NCBI GenBank assembly: GCA_023091735.1
Contig: JALKBU010000385.1
Location: 1 to 43,881, forward strand
DNA: 43,881 nucleotides
Direction of reading: 5' to 3'
DNA from: Trichomonas tenax
Taxonomy: Eukaryota > Parabasalia > Trichomonadida > Trichomonadidae
Position 1 is the stretch's first letter. Each line of letters opens with the position of its first letter. This document shows, in pieces, positions 25,157-35,103 of the stretch. Under the pieces are notes generated by a model, which was not told the origin of the DNA, searched no databases, and saw nothing but the letters and a program-made list of their open reading frames with translations. Made by a program: the position numbers and the translations under genes.

Positions 25157-27037
25157 ATGTTGGAAAATTTAAAAAGTGATATAATGGAAGTTGTTGAGCC
25201 AAAAAATCCTCAAATTGGTCTTCATTACTTTCATCTGAACTATGACAATCAATATAGAGATGATCCGTACTTCTCCTCAGCAATTTATAACATACTCAAC
25301 AGATATTCGAAAAAAATTCCCTGCGATATTAGTGAACCATTGAAGCCATTTCAAGCCTTACGTTCCAAATACAAAAATATTGATAATGTATTTATAGAAA
25401 TTACTAAAAAACAAAGATTTGATAAACCTGATTTTGAAAATAATCATGATCAATTAATTGCAATCACGAAATCAATATATCTCAATGGAAGTAATTGGCA
25501 ATCTGTATCAAATGATCTTTTCAAAAGTAATCAATATGAAAAAGAATGTAAAGATTTTTGGAATAACGATAATAGGCCTATATACGATATAGATGAAATT
25601 GTTGGACCTGGAGCTCTCTTATATTACTTATCAACTATTTCCGAAGCAAAACTTCGAAATGATATTCAACATGGAAAAATCGATCTTTCCAGGATTTATA
25701 AATCATATAACGTAACACAAAACGTGCTGAATATAGAATCTTTCCCTTTAAGTATGGCGTGTCAGTTCTATTATGAAAAATCTATCAAGATACTTATAAA
25801 TTGTGGCGCTGATATTAACCGCATAGATGGAGAAGGATACAGAAATAATGCATTATCATATGCCATTAAAGGATACAGAAAAAAGGCAGCACTATTTTTA
25901 CTTCATAATGGATCTAAAATTATATATAATGAGACATTGAAGAATGTATTCTTTCCTACAGGCAAAGTTTTTTCAGGTGACGCGATTGATACAAAAATTA
26001 TATTTTATATGTTATTAACTTATGGTAATATAGATGAACTTAGGAAATTACTATTCTCAAAAAGAACTGAAAATGAGTACACGAAAGCATTGAAAGAAGT
26101 AGATGACATCAAAACAATGTGTTGCTATTATATTAAGGAAAATTGCATGATTTCTTATGACATGTCAGCCTTCGATAAAGTTGCCGGGAAAATAGATCAA
26201 TTACTAGAACGAATGGTTTCATCAGAACAATCTATACAAGAAGATTTATTTAAAGAGTTCCAACAAGCAACAGTAGAATTCTCAGAAGAGAAAGAAAAAT
26301 ATATGACCTGGTGTGATAATTATTTCAAGCTTAATAAATTAACAGATTCATTTGAGATGGCGCATAAATATATAGAAAACAAAGATCAACGTGATAAGTA
26401 TTTCGATGAAATTATAGAAAATTCAATGATGGATCCAGTAATTATATCAGTATTGTATTTATGCAAAGAGAATCGTGAAGCCCATGCAAAGCAATTCTTA
26501 GAAGATGCAAAACAGTTGTTTGTAGAGAATAAGCCCAGAGATGAAAAACTTTATATCACAACGAATGAAAATGTTGAACTTGTCAATCGTATATTCCGAA
26601 ATTATGAAGCGCAAATCATTCAGGAACAAAATGACTATCGCAACAAGTGTTTAGAATCTTTTGCTGACTTGATCTGCGGTGAAGATTCTAAAGTTCCTAT
26701 TTATGGTTCAAAAATAATCGAAAGCTTGATTTGCTTCAAAACATATGTTATGAGTCTCGGATTTAAAGTAATGAGACTTTTATCTGTTGATCAATGTTTG
26801 AACAAAATATTGATCAATATTGAGCATATCGATGAACTTAAATCATCAATCGAAGAAATTAAAGAACGTACAATACTGTGCCATAAATGTCAACAAAATC
26901 GGCCTCTGTATGCTTGCCCACACTGCGGAATGCTTCTAACATGTGAAGAATGCGGTCCAATTGACGAGTCATGTCCGGTTTGCAAGAAATCAATCAAAGA
27001 TCATGTTGTACTTAGATGCAAGATCAACAGGCACTAA
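25157..27037 (+). CDS. Ankyrin-repeat protein with C-terminal RING finger (probable E3 ubiquitin ligase)
   Basis: 626 residues. The first 190 are helical, as in the Trichomonas ankyrin family. Weak ankyrin repeats follow at about 195-260 (ESFPLSMACQFYYEKSIKILINCG, ADINRIDGEGYRNNALSYAIKG, KKAALFLLHNGSKI). A long helical middle (about 290-560) contains coiled-coil-like stretches. Residues of about 574-620 are a RING finger of the C-terminal MDM2/IAP style: CHKC, then YACPHCGMLLTCEEC, then CPVCK, with metal ligands spaced as expected. Such RINGs bind E2 enzymes and transfer ubiquitin, and the ankyrins would choose the substrate. The stop is followed by another in-frame stop and TAAAT. A frameshifted ankyrin gene follows about 290 bases downstream on the same strand. 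Confidence 0.85.
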   Translation: MLENLKSDIMEVVEPKNPQIGLHYFHLNYDNQYRDDPYFSSAIYNILNRYSKKIPCDISEPLKPFQALRSKYKNIDNVFIEITKKQRFDKPDFENNHDQLIAITKSIYLNGSNWQSVSNDLFKSNQYEKECKDFWNNDNRPIYDIDEIVGPGALLYYLSTISEAKLRNDIQHGKIDLSRIYKSYNVTQNVLNIESFPLSMACQFYYEKSIKILINCGADINRIDGEGYRNNALSYAIKGYRKKAALFLLHNGSKIIYNETLKNVFFPTGKVFSGDAIDTKIIFYMLLTYGNIDELRKLLFSKRTENEYTKALKEVDDIKTMCCYYIKENCMISYDMSAFDKVAGKIDQLLERMVSSEQSIQEDLFKEFQQATVEFSEEKEKYMTWCDNYFKLNKLTDSFEMAHKYIENKDQRDKYFDEIIENSMMDPVIISVLYLCKENREAHAKQFLEDAKQLFVENKPRDEKLYITTNENVELVNRIFRNYEAQIIQEQNDYRNKCLESFADLICGEDSKVPIYGSKIIESLICFKTYVMSLGFKVMRLLSVDQCLNKILINIEHIDELKSSIEEIKERTILCHKCQQNRPLYACPHCGMLLTCEECGPIDESCPVCKKSIKDHVVLRCKINRH

Positions 27038-27303
27038 TAAATGAGATATATGCCTTCAAAAACTTTATTTTTGATTAATTTTGTTTGTTTTTATACTATT
27101 AATCTTTCAAAAAATGACTTGTAAACTGATGACACTGTCAAAAAAAAAAATTAAAACGTGCGTAAAATCAAGGTAAATAAAAGTTTATACAATCCAAAAT
27201 TATCAATTATTAAACTATATAAGGAGGTAAATGATATTATGTGTTAAAAAACAGGTGACAGAAGATGAATATATAAAGTTATTTCCACATAATGTAAATA
27301 TTG

Positions 27304-27310
27304 TCACTTT
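27304..27310 (+). promoter_or_regulatory. Initiator (Inr) TCACTTT of the frameshifted ankyrin gene
   Basis: TCACTTT matches the T. vaginalis initiator TCA(C/T)T(A/T), with the A expected to be the first transcribed base. The ATG at 27329 follows 23 bases after that A. Confidence 0.65.
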
Positions 27311-27328
27311 TCAAAAATAAAATTTCAA

Positions 27329-28895
27329 ATGAATATTGGGGATTTATCACCAGATTCAATTTCGAAATTCATAAATGATGGAGGAGATATAGATGCGAAA
27401 GTAGTTCATTATTTCATCATGACGAGGTTTTTCATTATATATTGAATTTCTTGCTATAAAATGCATTAAGGAAGGTAGAACTGAATCATTTAAATTACTG
27501 TTAGATTCCGGGTGCTCGATAGAAGGGTTGATTCATGAAGCGATTAGAAGTGATAAACCTAAAATTTTTAATATTCTTTTGAAAAATGGTGTTGATATAA
27601 ACGAACAAGACGCAGAAGGATGCACACCCGTCCATTTGGCAACGAAATTGAACAGATATTACTATATATTCGAGTTAATAGAAAAAGAAGCTGATATATC
27701 ATGCACAGATTTTCAAGGATATTCGCCTTTATACCAAGCAGTTAAAAACAGATTTCTCGACATCGCTGAATTACTACTTTTAAATCACGCACCGTCGAAC
27801 GCATTAGAATTTGAAAAAACGCCTCTATACATAGCCATTGAACAGAACGATATGAAAATGGTATACTTACTTCTAACATACGGAGCTTGTTCATCACGTG
27901 AGAATGAAGCTCACGAATCATATCTTTCAATGGCAATTAAAGTTCAGAATCCAGAAATTTTTAAGATTTTAATTTGTGTTGGTGCATCAGCCTCCAACAT
28001 CAACACAACAACACTCAATGAACCATACGACAAAATTTATTCAGATTATTACGAAGCACCTGATTCTCAAAACTCCGCTTCCCAAGATTTCGAGCGTACA
28101 ATGAGTATTCTTAAGGAAGACTTCGTGCAGATGGATCAGAAACTTCATATCGCTATAGAAAAATCTGTTAGTATTGATTTCCACCGAAGTTTACTTTCTC
28201 CAACCATTAACAACCAAAATGCAATGATTTCTACTCTTACTCGTTTCATTAAACGCGTAGACACTCACGCTAAAATGCTTTTCCGCAAGAGGGTTTTCTT
28301 AATTAACTCTCAGATGGAGAGTTTTGCGTATTTAGAAGGCGTCCACATCGGCAAATCTCTTGAACCAGATGAAGTCGAGTGGAAGAGCATGTTGATCAAC
28401 TTAAAGAAAACATTTGCAGAAAATCCACATCTTAACACAGATACTTCATTAACTAACCAACTCGAAACATTAATACGGAGTGAAGGACAGACAATACAGG
28501 ATATTATTCACATAACAAAGCGCTTAAACAAAGAAACTTTAAGAAAAGACAGATCACAGTTAAACTTCTGCAACTTAATACTTAACAGACTGCTTGAATT
28601 GATAAGAGATTTCACAAACTCATTTAACGAATTCAAGCCTGTTATTAGACAAACAATAACTAACGGAATAGATACTCTCGAATCTTTCATCAACACTCTG
28701 AACAGCGTGAGACAACTGAACTATAATGTTGTCTCAGTTGACCCTGAAGCGGAGAAAGAAGTGAAATTAGATGAAGTTCTTCTTCTTCAACATGAGAAAA
28801 TGCAGACTGATGCATCATATCTGCTTTATCAGCTTCAGCAGTTCGATGAAATTGCCAAATTGACGTATCAATGTATAAGAATGTGTATTCAATAA
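27329..28895 (+). pseudogene. Ankyrin-repeat protein with helical C-terminus, one frameshift
   Basis: A good Inr and the ATG at 27329 open a frame (MNIGDLSPDSISKFI) that ends at the TGA at 27443-27445. The frame +1 picks up the same protein from about 27423 (GFSLYIEFLAIKCIKEGRTE) and stays open to 28895, so one extra base near 27423-27443 separates two parts of one gene. Clear ankyrin repeats follow (DAEGCTPVHLATKLNRYYYIFELI, DFQGYSPLYQAVKNRFLDIAELLL, EKTPLYIAIEQNDMKMVYLLL, ESYLSMAIKVQNPEIFKILI). The C-terminal 280 residues are helical, with long amphipathic helices, unlike the RING of its upstream neighbour. With a single break it may be a very young pseudogene or a base-calling error. The stop lies in a TAAAA context. 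Confidence 0.75.
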
Positions 28896-29292
28896 AAATA
28901 TTCTATTTGAAACAGCAATTTTTTACTCAAATGATGCACAACAGTAACATGTTTTGCGTAAATTTTTGTTTTATCTTAGGTCTTGTTGAGTCTGGGTAAA
29001 AGTCATTTTGATTTAACGGTAATACTAAACGATTATCAATAATTAGAGTTAAGAAAATTAATCAAGTTGTAAAGGTGAAGTGATTGGTGTGGTCGAAAGC
29101 TCACTTGATATGAGATGTGAAAATAAAAAATTAAACTTGTTTCGAAATGAAAGATTTTGCGGATATGTTAACAGAGGAGGTCTGCAAGTGCTTCAAAAAG
29201 CTATAATTGGACCCAGATAGCAGCGTTTTATCTGCAAAAAGAAATACCGAAATTTGGGCATTCGGTTTTTGTAAACATCTCATTATATATAA
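28896..29292. other. Intergenic region with Inr for the following gene
   Basis: No gene. The right end carries the Inr TCATTAT (29280-29286) just before the ATG at 29293. Confidence 0.5.
29280..29286 (+). promoter_or_regulatory. Initiator (Inr) TCATTAT of the small membrane-protein gene
   Basis: TCATTAT fits TCA(C/T)T(A/T). The A is 11 bases before the ATG, giving the very short leader usual in T. vaginalis. Confidence 0.65.
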
Positions 29293-29631
29293 ATGGAAGT
29301 CGATGATACGTGGGACTCGCAGTTAGTCGAGACATCGTCGTTTGACAGCCAGTTCGAAAACGAAGAACCACTTAAAAAATACTGGAACAGATTGTTTGGC
29401 CTCTTCATTTCAGTCACAGTCGGTATATACGCTGGCCTCATGTGCAGGACCATGCAGGAAGCTTGGATCTATGCTGCACTTTTCTGCGGTGAATCTCTTG
29501 TTTGCGCTTGCGTTGCGGGTATCATTAAGACCTATTCATTCAAACGTTCAATCACAGCCTTTGCTGTTTACTATTTGATTTCAGCAATTGTTACTCCAAT
29601 TACGACCTGGTTATCATTCCAGTTCTCTTAA
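29293..29631 (+). CDS. Small membrane protein with three predicted helices (112 aa)
   Basis: 112 residues. An acidic, Ser-rich cytosolic-looking N-terminus (1-30) is followed by hydrophobic segments at about 34-51, 57-78 and 86-110. Small residues and Cys are frequent in the helices (CGESLVCACVAGI). No signal peptide. I do not recognise the family; a small endomembrane or organelle membrane protein would fit. An Inr lies directly upstream, and the stop is TAAAG, so the gene has a complete T. vaginalis-type transcription unit. Confidence 0.75.
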   Translation: MEVDDTWDSQLVETSSFDSQFENEEPLKKYWNRLFGLFISVTVGIYAGLMCRTMQEAWIYAALFCGESLVCACVAGIIKTYSFKRSITAFAVYYLISAIVTPITTWLSFQFS

Positions 29632-29862
29632 AGTTTTTTTTTACATTTTGAATATTAAAATATTAAATCGTTTTTTTATAAAACCATTTTTCAAAAATTT
29701 GATCCAATGGCCCTTAAAGCACTGATTCTTACTTTCCTTTTCTTGTAAAGACTATATTATTAGAAAATGGTCGCATGCTATTCGGAACGTTTTGATGCAA
29801 AATTTAGATGTTTGATGGTATGTACAATGTATTTTTAGTGTTTAAAATAACATTAATGATTA

Positions 29863-29873
29863 TGGCACGTAAA
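29863..29873 (-). promoter_or_regulatory. TTTACGTGCCA-type motif before the Tim17-like gene
   Basis: The plus strand reads TGGCACGTAAA, a one-base variant of TGACACGTAAA, 36 bases before the ATG at 29910. It is in the opposite orientation relative to the gene compared with the copy at 25138. The core is nearly palindromic. Confidence 0.4.
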
Positions 29874-29909
29874 CTAATAAATTTTGTCAAGTAAATCGAA
29901 CAACTATAA

Positions 29910-30329
29910 ATGAAAGGACTCAGAGATTTGATCGATTTTACTCCGATTGCAGAGAACATCGGTAAATCATTTATAATTGGTTACGGTGCAGGCGCTGCAT
30001 GCGGAGCTATTGTTGGATTCACACGCAATCACGATAACTTGCCATTAGTTACACTCAATGATGCATTAAATTGCGGAGAAAGATACTCTAGCGACTTCGG
30101 TTACACTTTTGGTATGACTGCTGGCCTTCACACACTCACTAGACAATTATCGCAGAAATTAAATCCAATTCAGCAGCATGCTATCGCTGGTGGTGTTGCT
30201 GGTACATTTGTTGGCTCAAATTGGGGCGTCAAGGGCGCCGTTAGTGGATGCGTTGTTGGTGCAGCTGTTGGTGCTGGATATGGCTATGCATCAACTAAGG
30301 GACATCTTGACTTTTTGCTATTTAAATAG
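29910..30329 (+). CDS. Tim17/Tim22/Tim23-family membrane translocase subunit (hydrogenosomal)
   Basis: 139 residues with four hydrophobic, glycine-rich segments: about 20-37 (IIGYGAGAACGAIVGF), 62-80 (FGYTFGMTAGLHTLT), 92-107 (AIAGGVAGTFVG) and 109-127 (GVKGAVSGCVVGAAVGAGYGY). Repeated G-x-x-x-G spacing and the short length are typical of the Tim17/22/23 family, which forms the protein import channel in the inner membrane of mitochondria. In a parabasalid it would serve the hydrogenosome. Which of the three types it is cannot be decided by eye. The family assignment is from the glycine pattern and topology. A TTTACGTGCCA-type motif lies just upstream instead of an Inr. Confidence 0.65.
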   Translation: MKGLRDLIDFTPIAENIGKSFIIGYGAGAACGAIVGFTRNHDNLPLVTLNDALNCGERYSSDFGYTFGMTAGLHTLTRQLSQKLNPIQQHAIAGGVAGTFVGSNWGVKGAVSGCVVGAAVGAGYGYASTKGHLDFLLFK

Positions 30330-30547
30330 ATTCTATTCATATTAAAATCAGTTCAATAGAGAAATATTCTTTTTCATCAATAAAATATTATATTATATTT
30401 GATATTAAAACTTTAATCACCAACAAATATGCGATTTTAACCTTGTTATGGTTTAAAGTAGTGAGATAAAAGTTAAATGGATAATTAAGAAAATAAATTT
30501 TAGTAAAAAAAAAGAAATTTAGTTATTATAATATATGTATGGTTTCT
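30330..30547. other. Region between convergent genes
   Basis: AT-rich, no gene; it separates the 3' ends of the Tim17-like gene and the eL20 gene. Confidence 0.5.
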
Positions 30548-31078
30548 TTAGAAGCCGCAAACTGATGGGCGGACCTTGGAGAAGACCTTCTTAGCCTGAG
30601 CTGTTGGGGCACGGATTGACTGCTTGAGAATTGGGAACTTGATGCCCTCGTGAGTGAACTGAGAAATGTGTTTATTTCTGACATCTTTTGTGGCAACCTC
30701 GGCAACCTTGATGATTGCGATGTTGTCAGCTGTGACGTCGTGTGTGCCAGCCATCTCTGCTAAGATCTTAACGACAGCGCCCTCTGTTGTTGTGTCGCGG
30801 TATTCTTTGTAAAGGTTGTGGTGATTGCGTGTTGAGCGATATGAGAGCCAGATACCGTAGTTCTTAACGCGTGTTGGCTCTGGTTCGATGACATGCTTGA
30901 TGGTGAGGATCTCACCGTGAGCCTTCTTCAGGCGGGCGATGCGATGAGCGAGTGTCCAGAATTTAGATTTAGCGCAGACCTCGTCCTTAGCGAAGACCTG
31001 AACGCGGACAGCTGGTGGGTTGGCAATTTCCTTTGTTGGGAGTGGACGGCCAATAACAAGATATTGCTTGAGAGACAT
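30548..31078 (-). CDS. RPL18A: Ribosomal protein eL20 (L18a)
   Basis: 176 residues from the ATG at 31078 (MSLKQYLVIGRPLPTKEIANPP), the natural start for this family; the longer frame adds twelve unrelated codons. It is a large-subunit protein of the cytosolic ribosome at the subunit interface. Family features in order: Y-x-V-I-G-R-x-L-P-T, RVQVFAKDEVCAKSKFW, ILTIKHVIEPEPTRVKNYGIWL, YRSTRNHHNLYKEYRDTTTEGAV, and near the C-terminus KFPILKQSIRAPTAQAKKVFS. Length and all segments are normal. The stop is TAAAG. The promoter module (CCTTT 8-12 bases and TTCGATACGGTT 22-33 bases upstream) is shared with eL38. Confidence 0.96.
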   Translation of the reverse strand: MSLKQYLVIGRPLPTKEIANPPAVRVQVFAKDEVCAKSKFWTLAHRIARLKKAHGEILTIKHVIEPEPTRVKNYGIWLSYRSTRNHHNLYKEYRDTTTEGAVVKILAEMAGTHDVTADNIAIIKVAEVATKDVRNKHISQFTHEGIKFPILKQSIRAPTAQAKKVFSKVRPSVCGF

Positions 31079-31085
31079 CAGCAAA

Positions 31086-31090
31086 AAAGG
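31086..31090 (-). promoter_or_regulatory. CCTTT core-promoter element of eL20
   Basis: The gene strand reads GGTCCTTTTTTGCTG then ATG. Spacing to the ATG is within a base or so of the eL38 case. Confidence 0.5.
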
Positions 31091-31099
31091 ACCGACCAT

Positions 31100-31111
31100 A
31101 ACCGTATCGAA
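31100..31111 (-). promoter_or_regulatory. TTCGATACGGTT element of eL20 promoter
   Basis: It differs at one position from TTCGAAACGGTT before eL38, in the same orientation and upstream of the CCTTT element. A Myb-type site is inferred from ACGGTT. Confidence 0.5.
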
Positions 31112-32398
31112 CAATTTTTCCGTTTTCTCTTTTTGACTTGGGAAACACGATCTATTTCAAGTATATATCTTATTTTACTGTCTAAAAATTGAAAATTCTC
31201 TATTTGTCAAATTGATTTTGAAAAAAAAAATATTTTTGAAAAATTTCATTATTTTTCGACTATCCTATTGACTCTCTATCAAAATTACATATTAATCCTT
31301 CAAAACGACAATTGTCTATTATAGACATTTGAAAACCTTAAAATCAAGGACTCATATTTTATAGGGATACTCCATAAGCTCTAGGAATGCTATGTTTAAG
31401 AGGATCTGTCTTGAAACCTATATTTTTAAATTCGAAATTTTTATATCTCAAAATTATCCCTGTGTTTTGGCTTTATATTATACATACAGTTAGTGTTGCC
31501 ATTCTAATGGTTACTAACAAATTTTCTAAGAGTCACTTCAGAGGGTTTTTGAGATCCAGTTACTATCTTCATGTTTTACTATGATTTATGTATATTTATA
31601 GAAATCTATGTGATATGTGCTCATAGTTTGGTTCATTTGCATATATCAAAGTATCAATTTCTTACGTTAAGATCTCATTCAAATTATTCTCTTGCTTTGG
31701 TTATACCTACGCTCTCCTATGATTGATTTAGGAAACAACTTCAAGCAATTATAATGATTCAACCTTAATTTAGAAATCTTCAACATTGAAGCTCGATAAT
31801 ATTTAGTAATCATGCTCATCCATATTCTCATTTATCTGCTCCTTTAGATTTTAGATATTGGACGATTTAGAGAGATTTCATTTCAATGGCAATTGATAAT
31901 GGAGTTTTATATCATAATGATGATAAAATGTGATGTGATATCATAATGTTCATTATAAATGCATATTGAAGATAAAAAACATGAGTGCACATGATCCAAT
32001 CAATAAGAATTTGATTATGTCAATTGTTTTCAATTATGCATAAATGCAGGTGTTTCATTAATCAAAAAGATGGCATGTCGCATGTGTTAATAGAATATAA
32101 TAGGAATAGCAGATGATTATCAAATATGAACATAGCTTGAAATAATGAGAATAGCACAAAATAATTATATCTTTTCAGAAAACATTGATTTGCGACTCTA
32201 TTTCTGTGACACTATTCAGAACTTTCTTGAGATGGATATATGAAAGAGAAAATAAGTCCATTAAGACTATTTCTTTGCGCAAAATTCGCGAATAAGAATA
32301 AAAATAAGAATTTGATCAACAAAACTTTGGTATTAATGTGTAGCCTTAAAGTGGAATGTAAAAATCAATTGCAAAGACATGATTGAATATGATCAGAT
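31112..32398. other. About 1.3 kb without a supportable gene
   Basis: A frame of 65 codons at 31387-31584 starts with ATG and is hydrophobic (IIPVFWLYIIHTVSVAILMV), but nothing else supports it. The rest is AT-rich, with many short repeats of TGAT/ATAA type and no hairpin of note. The start of the eL20 promoter lies at the left edge. Confidence 0.45.
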
Positions 32399-32405
32399 TC
32401 ACTTT
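32399..32405 (+). promoter_or_regulatory. Initiator (Inr) TCACTTT of the BAR-like gene
   Basis: It matches TCA(C/T)T(A/T) exactly. The A lies 30 bases before the ATG at 32431. Confidence 0.65.
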
Positions 32406-32430
32406 TACAACCATTGAATCAAAAATTTAA

Positions 32431-33144
32431 ATGTTCGACTCTTTTCTGAAAAAAATCACATTAGGAGACTATCCCGACTATACAAACACGTTCAATGCTG
32501 TTGAAAGTGCCAGAACAGCAAACAGTAGCATCCAATCTAGCTACGGTCTTGCATATGGACAAAATTTCAACGCATTCACTGAACACCAATTCGATTCGAT
32601 TAAAACAGCATTGACATCGATTAACCCAGTAGGTTTAGACCTTTTGAACGATCACGTTGAATTAGTTCAGCATTTACAGCAATTTTCAGCTTCTTTTGTT
32701 CACCTCAAGCAACTTCTTGAACAACAAACTGTCAAATCTGACGAAAAGCAAAGTAAAATGAAAGAAGAACAAAAATTACGCGAAAAACTTGAAAATGACG
32801 AAAATAAACTGAATCAATTTCGCGGTTCAGGAAAGACAGATGCTGCAAACAAAATGCAGACCACTGTCGATCAGGATAACCAAAACTTACAAATCGCTAT
32901 CTCAAATAGAGAAAGTATGGATAAAGAATTCGAAATGCTTTCTGAGGAAATGAAATCTAAGTTCCCAATCCTTCTTTCAGATATTGCAGTTCCTTTTGTT
33001 AGACAGCTTAAGACTTCTGCACAAAAACGTGCACAATTAGGTGCAAGAATTTTGGAAAGCGCCGAACAAATGACAAAGTTTGATGACACTCTTGTTCAAA
33101 GCTTACGTAACCGTCTTGATGCTTGGCGTCAGACTACAGTTTAA
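32431..33144 (+). CDS. BAR-like coiled-coil protein (237 aa)
   Basis: 237 residues, almost wholly helical. After an N-terminal segment (1-60), long amphipathic helices cover about 60-120, 120-165 (very charged, KMKEEQKLREKLENDENKL) and 170-232. The size and three-helix layout fit a BAR domain, the dimeric curved module that bends membranes in endocytosis and sorting. The FPILLSDIAVPFVRQLKTSAQ stretch resembles the third helix of arfaptin- or sorting-nexin-type BARs. No PX, SH3 or other domain is attached. The assignment rests on length and helix pattern; a plain coiled-coil protein is the alternative. The stop is TAAAA, and an Inr precedes it. Confidence 0.45.
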   Translation: MFDSFLKKITLGDYPDYTNTFNAVESARTANSSIQSSYGLAYGQNFNAFTEHQFDSIKTALTSINPVGLDLLNDHVELVQHLQQFSASFVHLKQLLEQQTVKSDEKQSKMKEEQKLREKLENDENKLNQFRGSGKTDAANKMQTTVDQDNQNLQIAISNRESMDKEFEMLSEEMKSKFPILLSDIAVPFVRQLKTSAQKRAQLGARILESAEQMTKFDDTLVQSLRNRLDAWRQTTV

Positions 33145-33667
33145 AATCTATATTTTTCTTTATCTATGTAGTTAAAGCGCAATTTCACTTTATTAATTTC
33201 AAAGCCTATTTCTTTGCTCTACTTAATTCCATCGTGTATACTTACAAAATCAAATATTAAATTTTATGGAATCAAAAATATATAATCAAGTTCAATATCT
33301 ATAACCATGTTAATGCCATATGTTATTAAAAGCCTTTTCGAGTTACATCATGAATTCTTTTCTTAAAAAAAATTTTCATCTTATTTATTTGCGGTTTCTA
33401 TTATATGCACATTGTAGCAAGATGATTGATGAGTATTTTAGCAGATACCATAATGTAAATGTAGTAAAACATCTTGAATTCTGACATTCCATATCTGATT
33501 TTGCGCTATATGAAGCATTGATTGTGTTGATATACTTACTGATGTAGATTATATATTTGTGGTGTTGGCATATAAATATAGAAGCTATAACATGAATATT
33601 GGGCCCGATTTTGAAGAAAGTTAGGTTGAAATATCAATTTTAAACCAAAATGTGACAAAAAAAAAAC
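33145..33667. other. Intergenic region
   Basis: AT-rich, no gene. The upstream flank of the RRM-like gene has TCAATTTTAAACC and TGTGACAAAAA before the ATG, but no perfect Inr. Confidence 0.5.
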
Positions 33668-34537
33668 ATGTCGACTTTTTCAACAATGCCAATCGCTCTT
33701 ATGCCGAATCAATTTCCGGAAGAAAGCATTGTTGTGTCCACAGATGAAGTATCCGGACAATACGCTTCACTAGAGTGCAAATGTCCGGACTTTTCGCCTT
33801 ATGAAATTCGAAATTTTATAGAAGATACGATGCAGATAGGAGTGGAAGATTTATCTCTCGCTAGAGAATACTCAACTAACTACATTGGCTACGTTTTAGT
33901 CAAATTCCAAGTTCCAATTACAATTAACCATCTTTCGAAGATCCATGGCAAAGCTTTTAAAGCATTTCCTGTTAAGGCCACACTTTACAAATCAGCTTCC
34001 GAATTTGGTCGATTTTTGGCTGCATTATCACAGAAGAAGGCCCAAACCATCGTAATGCCACCAAGTTCGGGTGTTCCACAGGTCTATATATACGGTTTCA
34101 ATGAAGATGAAGAAAAACTGAAAGAATTATTAATGAGTGCTGTTTTTGAAGTGCCGACAATACAGAAGAAATCTTATGAATTCACAACGTATTACATCGT
34201 TTTATACAAATTTATTAACTCAGCATTATCAATTTGTAAAGTTTTCGAAGGATATCAACATAATGGTTCTGAATTGCTTGTGAGACCAATGTACAGGCTT
34301 GCCTTAGAGCGTGTCTTCTGTGTGAAAGGCACAGAAAATCTTGATTGGGTTAAAAACACGGCAAAACTTTTTGGAGCAGTTACAACGGTTAAAAACGCTA
34401 AAGAACAAGGAATTTATGTTCTAATGGAAACATCAGACGACTCTAAGGCTGCATGCATGTTTATGAATCATATGAAAGTTGATGGAAACGAAATTATTGC
34501 TCATTTCATAGACTTCGATAAGTTCTCTGCCGTATAA
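33668..34537 (+). CDS. Protein with tandem RRM-like domains (289 aa)
   Basis: 289 residues. Three segments of about 75-80 residues have the beta-alpha-beta-beta-alpha-beta order of RNA-recognition motifs. The first is at about 32-105 (ASLECKCPDFSPYEIRNFIEDTM then YIGYVLVKF). The second, at about 130-208 (VYIYGFNEDEEKLKELLM then YYIVLYKFINSALSICKVFEGYQHNG), is the clearest. The third is at about 212-286 (RVFCVKGTENLDWVKNTAKLFG then GIYVLMETSDDSKAACMFMNHMK). The RNP1 and RNP2 aromatics are poorly kept, so RNA binding by the classical surface is uncertain. Single-gene unit; function (mRNA processing or stability) not known. Confidence 0.5.
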   Translation: MSTFSTMPIALMPNQFPEESIVVSTDEVSGQYASLECKCPDFSPYEIRNFIEDTMQIGVEDLSLAREYSTNYIGYVLVKFQVPITINHLSKIHGKAFKAFPVKATLYKSASEFGRFLAALSQKKAQTIVMPPSSGVPQVYIYGFNEDEEKLKELLMSAVFEVPTIQKKSYEFTTYYIVLYKFINSALSICKVFEGYQHNGSELLVRPMYRLALERVFCVKGTENLDWVKNTAKLFGAVTTVKNAKEQGIYVLMETSDDSKAACMFMNHMKVDGNEIIAHFIDFDKFSAV

Positions 34538-35103
34538 TATATTATTTGTTCATTAGTTAGATTTGTTAATAAAATGTTCATAATATTACCAATTCATTCA
34601 TAGTATCTCCAAGCCACAGTGATATTACATTGGGCTTTATATATGTTAAATTCATTATGACGTATAATGCATAATAATGAATTTCTTATCGAAAAAAAAT
34701 TGGTGGTAAATTATTAAAGTCTTATGTTTTCAAAATCATATATATCAAGATGTTGCTATCCTACAAGTGAAATACTAGAATCACATCAATGTTTATATGG
34801 ATAAATTATATGTGTCTTCGCACATACTTGAAATATTGTTAAATTTTGAATTAATCTCAAATCTCTGTTTGGAGAAAGTGGTGTTTAATTATCTCATAAT
34901 GAAACTACTCATAAATAGGAAGAAATTACAAACATAATTCACATCTGCTGTTCAGATATTAGCTATAACAACTTCGGTCAAAATATTATATATTTTGACT
35001 AATTTACATGTCAGTTCATTTTTATTTTCTGACACGCTTTACAAAAAATAACCTTGCAATTATATAAAAGTGACAGCTCAAAACGTGACACCAATTTTAT
35101 ATA
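34538..35103. promoter_or_regulatory. Intergenic region with TTTACATGTCA and related motifs before the CK1 gene
   Basis: No gene. The last 120 bases hold TTTACATGTCA at 35004-35014, TGACACG at 35031-35037 and ACGTGACA at 35083-35090. This is the same motif set as before the SUN-like, membrane-protein and Tim17-like genes. Confidence 0.5.
35004..35014 (+). promoter_or_regulatory. TTTACATGTCA motif before the second CK1 gene
   Basis: An exact 11-base copy, identical to 25138-25148, about 90 bases before the ATG. Confidence 0.5.

Noticed and set aside
30893..31192. Rightward ORF opposite the eL20 gene
   Set aside because: Antisense shadow of a clearly identified ribosomal protein gene.
31387..31584. 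65-codon hydrophobic ORF
   Set aside because: Short, no promoter element or recognisable protein character; hydrophobic composition is expected from T-rich DNA.
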